NCBI GenBank assembly: GCA_050949175.1
Contig: JBMNFG010000010.1
Span: 124,001 to 188,000, forward strand
DNA length: 64,000 bases
Source of the DNA: UBA4971 sp900019985
GTDB taxonomy: Bacteria; Bacillota; SHA-98; UBA4971
Direction: 5' to 3'
In this document: piece after piece, positions 15,966-24,886 of the stretch
Numbering within the stretch: position 1 is the stretch's first letter
How the letters are laid out: each line of letters opens with the position of its first letter
Position numbers and translations under genes: made by a program
The notes under the pieces: generated by a model
Seen by the model: only the letters and a program-made list of their open reading frames with translations
Database searches by the model: none
What the model was told of the DNA's origin: nothing

Positions 15966-17301
15966 ATAATGCTAATGATTTTGAGATGCTTAAAGATTCA
16001 TGATTAGATTCCAGGAGGCCTGCCTCGCGAACAAGCCATTCCGCAAAAACTCCGTATCCCCTTGTCTGATCAGACACAAAGACATGGGTCAGGACGCCTG
16101 CCAGCTTGTTGTTTTGAATTATGGGACTTCCCGACATCCCTTGCACTATGCCTCCGGTAGCTGAAAGCAAGCGTGGATCAGAGATCTTAACTACCAATCC
16201 TTTTATTTGCGGCCTGGTTTGCCGCATTGCGCGTAGGATCTCCACATCGAATCGCTCTATTACATCATCCTGCAGTACTGTATAGATGTAGGCAGGCCCT
16301 GGAACGACTTCATCTGCAAGGGCCACGGGAATTGCCTCGGGAAAGTGAGGGTTTGAGGGAATGCTGTTGAGCCTGCCGAAAATACCGAACCTTGTATTGC
16401 GCTCTATTGTTCCGATTATGTCTTCTTCCCCGCTGAAAGTACCGATCTTTTCCCCAGGCTGGTCACGATTGCCCTGGTGGATGCCGAGGATTTGAGCAGC
16501 AACAATCATACCGCTTGCCACATCCATTTCTCTACTTGTAGCTGTATCTGTGATAACATGTCCCAGCGCGCAGTACACGCCTGAGCCGGGATGGTAGAAG
16601 GATAAGGTTCCGACACCTGCTGCATTTTCCCGAACCCATATACCCAGTTTGTAGGTGATGTCTCTTTTTCCTGTCTCTACCCGTCCTTCCGCAGGCAGCC
16701 TTTCATTGGCAACAGGAACCGGGGTCAGCCTTACCGTAATGTTCCTGGAATTGCGTAAGATACTGATCTCCGCTTGTCCGCCGGTTCTGCCTATATCATC
16801 TATAAGGTGTTCTATCTGCGATTTACTGCTGACAGGCTCTCCGTTAATGCGAACGATAACGTCCCCTACCTGGATTCCGCCTTCACGCGCCGGGTAGTAA
16901 GACCGCCCGTCAGATCCGACGACAGGATAGTGCCCTATTACCACGACACCTCTGGAAGGCAGCAAAACTCCGATGGAATGCCCTCCCGGGAATACTCGGA
17001 TGTCCGGCACAACGCTGACGACCATTCTTTTGATGGGAATCAAATCCCAGAGACGCACTTCAAGGCTGCTTTCGCCTAAGCTGAGAGGAACGAGCTTCAC
17101 TCCTCCGTCAAACGGGAGAAGGTCCAAACTTGAGGCTTGTCTGCGTAGGTCAAGAGTCCGGCCTAACTGAACCTCCCTGGTGTATCCTTCTATCAGAGTA
17201 ATCCTGTTAGGTATTCCGCCCACTATGAGGAAGTAAGCAGCGAAAAAAACCAGCGATAGTACTAAGAGTCTCTGTATAAGTTGAGTTCTTGGATTGTCCA
17301 A
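15964..17301 (-). CDS. spoIVB: SpoIVB signalling serine peptidase
   Basis: Secreted from the forespore to trigger SpoIVFB and thus pro-sigma-K cleavage in the mother cell; the pro-sigma-K substrate is encoded in this window. 445 residues: N-terminal membrane segment (LLVLSLVFFAAYFLIVGG), a PDZ domain around 105-205 (GIQVGDVIVRINGEPV), and an S55 peptidase domain. Catalytic His lies in CALGHVITD (about 248) and the Ser in GMSGSPIIQNN (about 390), followed by the family block LAGVLTHVFVSDQTRGYGV. The start is TTG with GGAGGT 10 bases upstream. The upstream neighbour is rsmB, whereas Bacillus has recN there. Confidence 0.97.
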   Translation of the reverse strand: MDNPRTQLIQRLLVLSLVFFAAYFLIVGGIPNRITLIEGYTREVQLGRTLDLRRQASSLDLLPFDGGVKLVPLSLGESSLEVRLWDLIPIKRMVVSVVPDIRVFPGGHSIGVLLPSRGVVVIGHYPVVGSDGRSYYPAREGGIQVGDVIVRINGEPVSSKSQIEHLIDDIGRTGGQAEISILRNSRNITVRLTPVPVANERLPAEGRVETGKRDITYKLGIWVRENAAGVGTLSFYHPGSGVYCALGHVITDTATSREMDVASGMIVAAQILGIHQGNRDQPGEKIGTFSGEEDIIGTIERNTRFGIFGRLNSIPSNPHFPEAIPVALADEVVPGPAYIYTVLQDDVIERFDVEILRAMRQTRPQIKGLVVKISDPRLLSATGGIVQGMSGSPIIQNNKLAGVLTHVFVSDQTRGYGVFAEWLVREAGLLESNHESLSISKSLAL

Positions 17302-17362
17302 ATCAGGTCTACCTCCGACACTACATGAAAATGAAAGGAAGCAATAAAGGTCTTACACAGCA

Positions 17363-17392
17363 TCAAGGAGGCTGCGTTCCGCGCCTCCTTGA
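17363..17392. repeat. Stable hairpin between rsmB and spoIVB
   Basis: Perfect 10-bp inverted repeat TCAAGGAGGC/GCCTCCTTGA with a 10-base loop, in the 225-base gap between rsmB and spoIVB. No T run follows on either strand, so it is at best a weak terminator for rsmB. I found no convincing sigma-F or sigma-G promoter in the rest of the gap. Confidence 0.45.
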
Positions 17393-17526
17393 CTGACAAG
17401 GCATGGGTTCTGACATTACCCTGCCCGCAATGGTTGTTTTTATGCCATTCAAAGTTTTCATAGAGTGTCGGTGGTTGCAAGCTAATGCAAGGGTGGGCTG
17501 AATTGTAATGAAATGATAAAGGTTTC

Positions 17527-18879
17527 TTATTTGCGCGTAAGACGTGTTACAAAAAACCCGTCAATGGCGTGTTTGTGGGGATAAGTACTTACGAAGGGCG
17601 TTCCTTGGTCCGGAAATCTTGTCTTGAAGCCTGAAGGAAGGTAAGGCCGTGCATTATCAAGGGAAAACTCCGGATGCCGTCCTATGAAGGCTGATATCTG
17701 TTCTCGGTTCTCTTCAGGTTCAATGCTGCAGGTGCTGTAAACCAGAATCCCACCGGGTCTTACGAGATTAGCAGCAGATTCCAGAAGCTCTTTTTGGAGT
17801 TCCACCAGGTTTCTTAGGTCTTCTTCTGTCCTCTGCCACCTTAGATCCGCCCTTCGTCTGAGGACTCCTGTGCCTGAACAGGGAGCATCCAGGAGGACTC
17901 TGTCAAACTTCATTCCGTGGATATCGGGAGGCAACTTGCGGCTGTCACAGAGTAGGGGTTTAACTGACACAATCCCCAACTTCTTTAGGTTTTCGGAAAC
18001 CAAAGCCAGCCTGTGTTCGTGGACATCGCATGCGATGATCAAGCCTGTGTCTCTCATAAGCTGGGCTATGTGAGTGACTTTTCCGCCGGGAGCAGCTGTC
18101 AAGTCTATTATATTTTCACCAGGCTCAGGCGAGAGAACGTAACTTACCAGCATAGAACCTATATCCTGAGCTACGAACATCCCGTCTAGGTACGGCTGAA
18201 AGGTGAACAAGTCCCCGCAGCTCCTGATCTCTATTCCCTCATGAACGAGATCCGACGGAACAACTTCACAGCCTTCATCTGAGAGTTTTGCCATTAAAGC
18301 TTCGCGAGTTGTCTTAAGGGTGTTAGCCCTGATAGTCACAGGAGGCTCTTCATTATTAGCCTTGCACAACTCTACTGTTTCTTCCGGCCCGAACCGCTTA
18401 ATCCACCTTGATACCAGCCATTCCGGATGCGAATACCGAAGCGAGATGTGGGCGACGGGATCATCTGCAAGTTCAGGAAATCGGATTGCCTTAGGGTTTC
18501 TAAGAAGGGATCTAAGAACAGCATTGACAAACTTCGCAGATCCCGCGTGACCATGCTTTTTTGCTAAGGCAACGCTTTCGTATACTGCAGCATACTTTGG
18601 AACTTGTGTCAGATAGTGTATTTGATATACGCCAAGTCTGAGAGTGTTTCTTGTAACAGGATCCGTTTTTCCCACAGGCCTTGTTGAAAAAGTTTCAATG
18701 ATGTGATCAATAGTCTTTCTGAATTTAGTCACACCAAAGATAAGTTGCGTACAAAAAGCACGATCTCTCGTAGAGAGATCGACGCTTCTTAAGACAGTAT
18801 CCCTTGCCTGCCCGGCATAGGCATTGTTCTCATCAATGTCTATCAATGCCCGGAGCGCAGCTTCTCTTGCACTAGTCAC
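17527..18879 (-). CDS. rsmB: 16S rRNA (cytosine-967-C5)-methyltransferase
   Basis: 450 residues. An N-terminal NusB-like RNA-binding domain (about 1-140) is followed by an SAM-dependent methyltransferase. The SAM loop is DLTAAPGGKVTHIAQ near 255, the motif IV cysteine is in DAPCSGTGVLRRR near 325, and the catalytic cysteine in YSTCSIEPEEN near 380. GTG start overlapping the end of the zinc-protease gene by 8 bases. Order fmt, zinc protease, rsmB is common in Clostridia. No odd features. Confidence 0.95.
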   Translation of the reverse strand: MTSAREAALRALIDIDENNAYAGQARDTVLRSVDLSTRDRAFCTQLIFGVTKFRKTIDHIIETFSTRPVGKTDPVTRNTLRLGVYQIHYLTQVPKYAAVYESVALAKKHGHAGSAKFVNAVLRSLLRNPKAIRFPELADDPVAHISLRYSHPEWLVSRWIKRFGPEETVELCKANNEEPPVTIRANTLKTTREALMAKLSDEGCEVVPSDLVHEGIEIRSCGDLFTFQPYLDGMFVAQDIGSMLVSYVLSPEPGENIIDLTAAPGGKVTHIAQLMRDTGLIIACDVHEHRLALVSENLKKLGIVSVKPLLCDSRKLPPDIHGMKFDRVLLDAPCSGTGVLRRRADLRWQRTEEDLRNLVELQKELLESAANLVRPGGILVYSTCSIEPEENREQISAFIGRHPEFSLDNARPYLPSGFKTRFPDQGTPFVSTYPHKHAIDGFFVTRLTRK

Positions 18880-19564
18880 GCCTGCTTCCCCGCAATATCA
18901 GCAGTCTCAGTAATTGTGTGATCGCCACTGCAGTCGCTGCCAAGTATGTCATACCTGCTGCAGTCAAGACTTCCTTAGCGTAGGGAAGCTCTTCATTTGT
19001 GACATATCCACCTTGGACCAGTAACGCTAAAGCGCGTCTACTTGCATCGTATTCCACAGGCAGAGTAATGATGGAAAATGCAACCGCTGCAACGAAAAGC
19101 CATATTCCCAGTGTCATTAGCCAACTCCAGCTTCCGCCAAAGATCAACCCAATGAAGAACAACGGAAAAGCGAGTTGAGAACTGAAATTCACTACAGGAA
19201 CAAGGCTGGACCTTACTGCAAGCGGTACATAGCTTTCAGCATGCTGGATAGCATGGCCTGCCTCATGGGCTGCTACTCCCAAAGCTGCCAGTGAACTGCT
19301 GGAATATACCTGTGAAGACAGCCTCAGTGTTTCGCTCCGGGGATCGTAGTGGTCCGAAAGCCTGCCAGGAGTTTGCTCCACCTTCACATGGCTGAGTCCG
19401 CTCCTCATGAGTATATCTCTGGCCACCTCAGCAGCTGTGATTCCGCTTTGCGCCCGTACCCTTGAGTACCGGGTGAATGCACCTTGCACTCGCGCTTGCG
19501 CCCACATGGCAAATATAAAGGCAGGTAGTACCAGGATATATGTCCAATCGTAAAAGAAGAACAT
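18872..19564 (-). CDS. YugP-type neutral zinc metallopeptidase
   Basis: 230 residues, membrane-embedded (segments at the N-terminus, near 125-145, 150-170 and the C-terminus). Zinc motif HEAGH in GVAAHEAGHAIQHAESY and the downstream NFSSQLAFPLFF segment mark the PF04298 family. The ATG at 19564 has AAGGAGGGG 7 bases upstream; an ATG-like start nine codons earlier is less good. Substrates are not known for the family. It sits between fmt and rsmB, whose products act in translation, an association seen in many Firmicutes but unexplained. Confidence 0.85.
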   Translation of the reverse strand: MFFFYDWTYILVLPAFIFAMWAQARVQGAFTRYSRVRAQSGITAAEVARDILMRSGLSHVKVEQTPGRLSDHYDPRSETLRLSSQVYSSSSLAALGVAAHEAGHAIQHAESYVPLAVRSSLVPVVNFSSQLAFPLFFIGLIFGGSWSWLMTLGIWLFVAAVAFSIITLPVEYDASRRALALLVQGGYVTNEELPYAKEVLTAAGMTYLAATAVAITQLLRLLILRGSRRD

Positions 19565-19615
19565 GAAAAACCCCTCCTTCCTGGAATACAATACTAAATC
19601 AGCCTAAAATTATGC

Positions 19616-20566
19616 CTACTTACCTAAAACGTCACCTACCTGTACAGGGTTCCCACAGAGGTAGGCCCCTATTTTCAAAGGCCTGCCACCTTCACATTGG
19701 ACCTCGTGGACTGAGTACAGCCCTTCTCCTGTTGCTACAATAAGGCCTTCCGGGCCTGACCTCAATATTTCGCCGGGTTGTGGGGACTTATCTGAAAGAG
19801 CCTTATCTCCTTCCTTCACAACTTTACCTCTGAATATCTTAAATCTCTTACCTTTAAGATAGGTAAACGCTCCGGGACGAGGATTGCCTGCTCTAATCAA
19901 GTTATGTATTGAACTTGCAGGACTCTGCCAGTCTATAAGAAACTCGTCACACTTCAGCTTAGGCGCGTATGTTGCCTGACTTTCGTCCTGCGGAATCCGC
20001 GGGGCAACACCTGCCTCAACAAGCTGCAGGGTTTCTAAAAGCACATCTTTCCCAACCAGTGCCAATTGCTCGTACAGCTCTCCGCATGTCATATCTTCCG
20101 GTATATCAACCTTTTCTTGAAGGATTATATCCCCTGTGTCAAGGCCTTCTGCCATGTACATCGTGGTAATGCCTGTAACTTTTTCTCCTGCCATAATAGC
20201 ACGTTCAATAGGGGCGGCTCCTCTATACTTAGGCAGTAAAGATGCATGGACATTGATGCATCCTTTGGGAGGCATCTCCAGGATTCCTTTGGGGACGAGA
20301 AGCCCGTACGCGACTACCACTATCACATCAGGACTAATCTCTCTAAGAATGTCTACACATTCCTGTCCTTTTAGCGTGCCGGGCGTATATACCGGAATAC
20401 TATTGGCTTCTGCCAATACCTTGACCGGAGTTGAGAGATGCCGTCTACCTCTTGCCCTTGCACGGTCAGGCTGCGTAAAAACACAGGCTACATCATGAGG
20501 CGAAGACAACAGCGCTTCCAAGAACGGTACGGCAAAGCCCGGACTTCCCATAAAAACCGTTTTCAT
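19616..20566 (-). CDS. fmt: Methionyl-tRNA formyltransferase
   Basis: Formylates initiator Met-tRNA using 10-formyl-tetrahydrofolate. 316 residues. Catalytic Asn-His-Asp elements are in INVHASLLPKYRGAAPI (around 105-120) and GLDTGDI (around 143), with the C-terminal OB-like tRNA-binding domain from about 205. Its ATG overlaps the stop of def by four bases (ATGA), indicating translational coupling to the deformylase that later removes the formyl group. Confidence 0.97.
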   Translation of the reverse strand: MKTVFMGSPGFAVPFLEALLSSPHDVACVFTQPDRARARGRRHLSTPVKVLAEANSIPVYTPGTLKGQECVDILREISPDVIVVVAYGLLVPKGILEMPPKGCINVHASLLPKYRGAAPIERAIMAGEKVTGITTMYMAEGLDTGDIILQEKVDIPEDMTCGELYEQLALVGKDVLLETLQLVEAGVAPRIPQDESQATYAPKLKCDEFLIDWQSPASSIHNLIRAGNPRPGAFTYLKGKRFKIFRGKVVKEGDKALSDKSPQPGEILRSGPEGLIVATGEGLYSVHEVQCEGGRPLKIGAYLCGNPVQVGDVLGK

Positions 20567-21033
20567 TCTTCGTCTTCTTCCTCTTCCTCTATATTCTTGG
20601 CTTTATCAAGAAAAAGCACACCGTCTAAATGATCTATCTCATGCTGCAAAGCCCTGGCAAGGAGTCCTTCAGCTTCAAGTTTCTCGCAGCCTACGCCGTT
20701 CTGAGTCATTCCTTCGACTGTTATCTTTTTCCACCGTTCTACTTCGCCTGTCAGGCCCGGCACTGAAAGGCAACCTTCCCTCAGGACAGCTTTATCTTCG
20801 CCATGGTTGACTATGCGCGGGTTAAACAGGGTGATGGGTCCTTCTCCCACGTCAATAACGACTATCCGTACAGGGATTCCTACCTGGTTCGCTGCAAGCC
20901 CTATTCCGTCAGCAGCGTACATCGTATCCAGCATATTCTTGGCAAGGGCCTGGATCTCTTCGTTAATCTTTTTCACAGGCAATGCTTGCATTCTAAGTAC
21001 AGGGTCGCCGTGTTTTCTTATCTTCAGGACCAA
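20563..21033 (-). CDS. def: Peptide deformylase
   Basis: Removes the N-formyl group from new proteins. 156 residues with all three metal motifs: GIGLAANQVG near 45, REGCLSVPG near 93 (Cys ligand) and LQHEIDHLDGVLF near 135 (two His ligands and the catalytic Glu). The last ten or so residues are strongly acidic (IEEEEEDEE). TTG start with GGGGG about 8 bases upstream. Type 1/3-like by its short insert-free core. Confidence 0.97.
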   Translation of the reverse strand: MVLKIRKHGDPVLRMQALPVKKINEEIQALAKNMLDTMYAADGIGLAANQVGIPVRIVVIDVGEGPITLFNPRIVNHGEDKAVLREGCLSVPGLTGEVERWKKITVEGMTQNGVGCEKLEAEGLLARALQHEIDHLDGVLFLDKAKNIEEEEEDEE

Positions 21034-21083
21034 TATTGTGCCCCCTTATAAAAGGCTGCATGTGAATTACTGAGTACTTGTTG

Positions 21084-23327
21084 TTACATTATGTTCTCAG
21101 GATCAACATCTACTTGTATCATTATACCATAAGATGGCACAGGACAGGCTTTTAGCACGTCGTTAATGAGGTTGCTGTGGTCATCCGGGCCTGCGATCGG
21201 GTCCACCTTCAATAGTATTTGCCACCTGTGCATCCCCTTTACCTTTGACATGGCACAGGGTGAAGGGCCGAGGATCTTCGTATTCTTCCATTGTTTCGCT
21301 GATCTCGTCCGGGTTTGGAGCGCTTTTGCAAGGGACACAGAGTGCCTTTCCACTTCAGAGAGGTTTTTGCCGCTTACGACAACCAAGATTAGCCGGGAAA
21401 AAGGCGGATATCCTCCTTCACTGCGGCAAGCTATTTCTTCATCATAGAAACCTCTGTAATCCTGCGCTGTGCCCTGTTCTATCGCGTAATGCCCAGGTGA
21501 GTATGTTTGTACAACGACATGGCCGCGTTTTTCTCCCCTACCTGCCCTGCCTGCGACCTGTGTTAGCAGCTGAAATGTGCGCTCGCCTGCCTTGTAATCG
21601 GGAAGATTAAGGCATGTATCAGCGCTGATGACCCCGACCAGAGTTACATTGGGGAAATCAAGGCCTTTTGCTACCATTTGAGTGCCTATGAGGATGTCAT
21701 ATTCACCCTTTTGAAATGTCGTAACGATTGTTTCGTGGGCTCCTTTTCTCCGTGTCGTATCAGTATCCATCCTGATGGTGCGGGCATGGGGAAATACTCT
21801 TTTGACTTCCCCTTCGATCTTTTGTGTGCCTGCCCCGAAGTACCTGATATAACGCCCGCCGCAATTAGGACAGATTGAAGGAACAGGTTGCTCAAAGTCA
21901 CAGTAGTGACACCTTATCCTGTTTCCTGCTGCATGATATGTAAGAGCTACGTCACAGTTAGGACACCTCATGGAATAGCCGCATTCCCTGCACAAAACAA
22001 ATGTGGAATACCCGCGCCTGTTGAGGAAAAGGATTACTTGCTCCTTCTTTTCTAACCTATCGGATATCGCTTCAAAGAGCGGACGTGAAAAAATGCTCCT
22101 GTTCCCAGCTGCCAGCTCTTCTCGCATGTCTACCACTTCAACAGTGGGCAGCTCCTTGTTTTCAACTCTGTACGGTAGCTCCAGAAGGGTGTAATCCCCG
22201 TTCAATGCTTTGTAGTACGATTCCACTGAAGGTGTTGCCGACCCCAGAATACAGACGGCTTTGGATATCCTGGCTCTCTCACATGCCACGTCACGCGCGT
22301 GGTACTTGGGAGACTCCTCTTGTTTGTAAGAAGTCTCATGTTCCTCATCAACGATAATGGCGCCTAAGTTTCGTACAGGGGCAAACACTGCTGACCGTGC
22401 GCCCACCACTATTCTCGCATCGCCTCGCCCTGCCCTCCGCCACTCATCATATCGTTCACCCTGGGATAATCTACTGTGGAGGACTGCAACTTTCTCTTTA
22501 AATCTTTCCGAAAAATCTCGGGTCATCTGCGGGGTAAGGGCGATTTCAGGCACGAGGACAATCGCAGACTTGCCTCTTTCAAGGACAGCTTCAATGACGC
22601 GCATGTAAACTTCTGTCTTTCCACTTGCAGTGACTCCATGCAACAGGAAGGGCTTTTTCCTTTCCTCATCAAAGTTTTTGATAATTGTTTGAACTGCTTT
22701 ATCTTGCTCCGGGGTCAATACCGGTGGCGGTTTTTCTGCGCCTCGCGGTTTTTTGATGGGGTTCCTCAAGACTTCTCTTTCTGTTTCGCTGAGTATGCCC
22801 TTGGCAATGAGGGCACGAACTGCTCCGGCGGTGGCGCCGTAGCTATTTGTTAGAAGTCTTTTTGATAGAATAGGGCCTTTTTGAAGGACTATCCGCAAAG
22901 CCTCTGCCTGGCGAGGGGCTTTACACTCCATCTCGGTTATCAGAGTCTCGGCTTCATCCGCGGAGATTGCAAGGTTCACCACGGACTCGAATTTCGGGCG
23001 TGTTCTGCCTCTACGCACAGAAGACGGAAACATCTGGGCGATGGCTTCTCCCAAGGAGCATGTATAATACCGGTTCATCCACCTAGCTAAAACCATCAAT
23101 TCGTCTCCGAGTCCGGAATCTCCGCGAATCCCATGTATATCCTTGACGCAAGCCACGTCAGGAGTATCAGTAAAGCCTACGACATATCCTGTAATCTTTC
23201 TTGCACCGAAAGGCACCAGGACTGCGCTGCCTACTTTGATTTGATCTTCCAGTTCACAAGGGACGGAATAATGGAATATGCCTTTTGTAGATTCTGAAGG
23301 GATGTCCACTACTACTTCAGCGTACAA
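21084..23327 (-). CDS. priA: Primosomal helicase PriA
   Basis: Restarts stalled replication forks. 747 residues: N-terminal 3'-DNA-binding domain (1-105), winged-helix-like part, helicase core with Walker A HGVTASGKTEVY near 232 and DEEHETSYK near 320, and a cysteine-rich zinc insert (CRECGYSMRCPNC, CHYCDFEQPVPSICPNC) around 440-480. TTG start with GGGGAGG upstream. priA-def-fmt is a conserved order in Firmicutes. The DEAH box reads DEEH, the normal PriA variant. Confidence 0.97.
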   Translation of the reverse strand: MYAEVVVDIPSESTKGIFHYSVPCELEDQIKVGSAVLVPFGARKITGYVVGFTDTPDVACVKDIHGIRGDSGLGDELMVLARWMNRYYTCSLGEAIAQMFPSSVRRGRTRPKFESVVNLAISADEAETLITEMECKAPRQAEALRIVLQKGPILSKRLLTNSYGATAGAVRALIAKGILSETEREVLRNPIKKPRGAEKPPPVLTPEQDKAVQTIIKNFDEERKKPFLLHGVTASGKTEVYMRVIEAVLERGKSAIVLVPEIALTPQMTRDFSERFKEKVAVLHSRLSQGERYDEWRRAGRGDARIVVGARSAVFAPVRNLGAIIVDEEHETSYKQEESPKYHARDVACERARISKAVCILGSATPSVESYYKALNGDYTLLELPYRVENKELPTVEVVDMREELAAGNRSIFSRPLFEAISDRLEKKEQVILFLNRRGYSTFVLCRECGYSMRCPNCDVALTYHAAGNRIRCHYCDFEQPVPSICPNCGGRYIRYFGAGTQKIEGEVKRVFPHARTIRMDTDTTRRKGAHETIVTTFQKGEYDILIGTQMVAKGLDFPNVTLVGVISADTCLNLPDYKAGERTFQLLTQVAGRAGRGEKRGHVVVQTYSPGHYAIEQGTAQDYRGFYDEEIACRSEGGYPPFSRLILVVVSGKNLSEVERHSVSLAKALQTRTRSAKQWKNTKILGPSPCAMSKVKGMHRWQILLKVDPIAGPDDHSNLINDVLKACPVPSYGIMIQVDVDPENIM

Positions 23328-23368
23328 GTTTTATCCTCCCCGTTTCGTCTGCTACCTGAGGCTTTATC

Positions 23369-23394
23369 TTTCCTGAACAAAGGAGTTCAGGAAA
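23369..23394. repeat. Hairpin between yqeG and priA
   Basis: Perfect 10-bp inverted repeat TTTCCTGAAC/GTTCAGGAAA with a 6-base loop, about 55 bases beyond the yqeG stop and 40 bases before the priA start. On the minus strand it is followed by GATAAAGCC and not by a T run, so its terminator role is uncertain. Confidence 0.4.
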
Positions 23395-23448
23395 CATGGT
23401 CCTCTATAGGTAACTTTATCCCTTTTACGGGGGAACTTGCAAGCCTCA

Positions 23449-23958
23449 TCATCCACGATTGAGCAATCCGTGGCATGCCAGTCTTTTTAGGACTATTCTC
23501 TCCAGCCCCCTGAGGAGCCTTGTGGTAACAAACTCTTTAGTTGACACAGGTTGTACAAGAATCGTGTACAGCCCGGCGCGGTTTCCGCCGAGGATGTCGG
23601 TGAATATCTGATCGCCGATTATTGCAGTCTCTTCAGGTGATGTGCCTAATACGGCCAGTGCTGATCTGAACGCTGCGCTAAAAGGCTTAAAGCCTTTCGC
23701 AGACGGGATATCCAACATACGTGAAATATCTTCTATTCGGGTCCTGCGGTTGTTTGAAAGCAAGCATACACTAAACCCGGAGGCTTTCGCGTCTTCAAGC
23801 CACTTAAGGGTTATCGGAGAGATCTCATTGCTTCCCCACATTGTCACAGTGTTATCAATGTCAAACACAATTCCCTTTATACCGATATCTTTCAGGTGTG
23901 AAAGCTGTATATCGTGAAGTGAATCTACATATAGCTTTGGACAGAGCTTCGATAGCAC
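23449..23958 (-). CDS. yqeG: YqeG-family HAD phosphatase
   Basis: 169 residues from GTG at 23958, chosen because AGGAGG lies 7 bases upstream and the resulting N-terminus (LSKLCPKLYVDSLHDIQLSHL) aligns with YqeG proteins; the longer open frame to 24117 runs through the sigK terminator. HAD motif I DIDNTVTMWG is near residue 40, motif II LLSNNRRTR near 75, and the late IIGDQIFTDILGGNRAG near 120. The family is predicted to hydrolyse phosphate esters, possibly phosphatidylglycerophosphate; the substrate here is unknown. It usually neighbours yqeH, which is absent here. Confidence 0.9.
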   Translation of the reverse strand: MLSKLCPKLYVDSLHDIQLSHLKDIGIKGIVFDIDNTVTMWGSNEISPITLKWLEDAKASGFSVCLLSNNRRTRIEDISRMLDIPSAKGFKPFSAAFRSALAVLGTSPEETAIIGDQIFTDILGGNRAGLYTILVQPVSTKEFVTTRLLRGLERIVLKRLACHGLLNRG

Positions 23959-24036
23959 GATTGTACCTCCTGAAGGACCTACGAGTTTCGTCGTTTCAAT
24001 ATCTTGCGCCGGTATTGTATCACATTGACAACAGAT

Positions 24037-24064
24037 TTGTAAAAGCCAGGGCATATGCCCTGGC
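24037..24064 (-). terminator. Rho-independent terminator of sigK
   Basis: Perfect 20-base palindrome (8-bp stem GCCAGGGC/GCCCTGGC, ATAT loop) at 24045-24064, followed on the minus strand by TTTTACAAATCT. It lies 34 bases after the sigK stop. Confidence 0.75.
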
Positions 24065-24097
24065 AAATGCAAAGGTGGGAAAGGCTCCTCCTCTTTA

Positions 24098-24802
24098 TCA
24101 ATTGTATCCGTTGGCAACCATCTCCTTATGGAGTTTCATTAAGGCGCGCTTCTCAATCCTTGAAACATACGAACGGGAGATCCCGAGATATTTAGAGATT
24201 TCCCGTTGCGTTCTGCGTATACCGTCTTTCAGCCCGTACCTCATTTCAATGACTTTCTTCTCGCGAGACGTCAAGGTGTCTACCTTTTCCGCAAGTTTCT
24301 TCTCTTCAAGCCTTCCTTCTACTGCAAGGGCCACTTCATCAGGTTCGCTTCCCAGTACATCGATGAGTGTGATTTCGTTTCCTTCCTTATCTGCTCCGAT
24401 AGGGTCGTGCAGAAGGATTTCGCCTCGGTTTCTGCGTGTAGCTCTAAGATGCATGAGGATTTCGTTTTCTATGCACCGGGCAGCGTACGTAGCCAATCTG
24501 GTCTTTCGGTGTTGATTGTAAGTATCCACTGCTTTTATCAGGCCGATTGTTCCTATGGAAATGAGATCGTTTTGGTCTTCTAAAGCGCCGTCGAATTTCT
24601 TCACTATGTGTGCAACTAACCTGAGATTTCTTTCGATCAACGTTGTCCTGGCCTCTTCGCTTCCTTGTTCTTTTTCCAGCAGAACCTTGGCTTCCTCCTC
24701 CTCAGACAGAGGGGGTGGGAATACATTTCCCGACGAAACGTAAGATATGAGATGCCACAGCCCACGAAGGAGCAGAGCCGAACCCAGCAATAGATCCAGC
24801 AT
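24098..24802 (-). CDS. sigK: RNA polymerase sigma factor SigK (pro-sigma-K)
   Basis: Late mother-cell sigma factor. 234 residues from ATG 24802 (GGGGTGG 8 bases upstream); ten residues upstream an ATG has no ribosome site. The hydrophobic pro-sequence MLDLLLGSALLLRG...HLIS precedes YVSSGNVFPPPLS and aligns without gaps with Bacillus pro-sigma-K, placing the SpoIVFB cut after Ser20. Region 2 carries NLRLVAHIVKKF, DLISIGTIGLIKAV and TYAARCIENEILMHLR; region 4 ends ISRSYVSRIEKRALMKLH. The gene is one continuous frame, with no skin-like element splitting it. Upstream is a possible sigma-K/E site. Confidence 0.96.
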   Translation of the reverse strand: MLDLLLGSALLLRGLWHLISYVSSGNVFPPPLSEEEEAKVLLEKEQGSEEARTTLIERNLRLVAHIVKKFDGALEDQNDLISIGTIGLIKAVDTYNQHRKTRLATYAARCIENEILMHLRATRRNRGEILLHDPIGADKEGNEITLIDVLGSEPDEVALAVEGRLEEKKLAEKVDTLTSREKKVIEMRYGLKDGIRRTQREISKYLGISRSYVSRIEKRALMKLHKEMVANGYN

Positions 24803-24836
24803 AGAACCAGCCACCCCTGTAAAAAGATTCATTAGT

Positions 24837-24863
24837 ATAGATATGACGCGCTCCGGAAAAAGT
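24837..24863 (-). promoter_or_regulatory. Possible sigma-K/sigma-E-type promoter of sigK
   Basis: Minus strand AC (863-862), 16 bases, then CATATCTAT (845-837), one or two bases off CATAnnnTA. It lies about 40 bases before the sigK start. In Bacillus sigK is read first by sigma-E and then by sigma-K. The -35 shows no sigma-E ATATT element, so this is a weak call. Confidence 0.3.
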
Positions 24864-24886
24864 GCATGTTCAGATTGAGGTGTTTC

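Noticed and set aside
23959..24117. 53-residue N-terminal extension of YqeG
   Set aside because: It reads across the sigK terminator hairpin, and an ideal ribosome site precedes the GTG at 23958.
23841..24515. Plus-strand open frame of 224 codons over yqeG/sigK
   Set aside because: It is antisense to sigK and yqeG, runs through the sigK terminator, has no ribosome site and shows no domain; an artefact of codon bias on the other strand.
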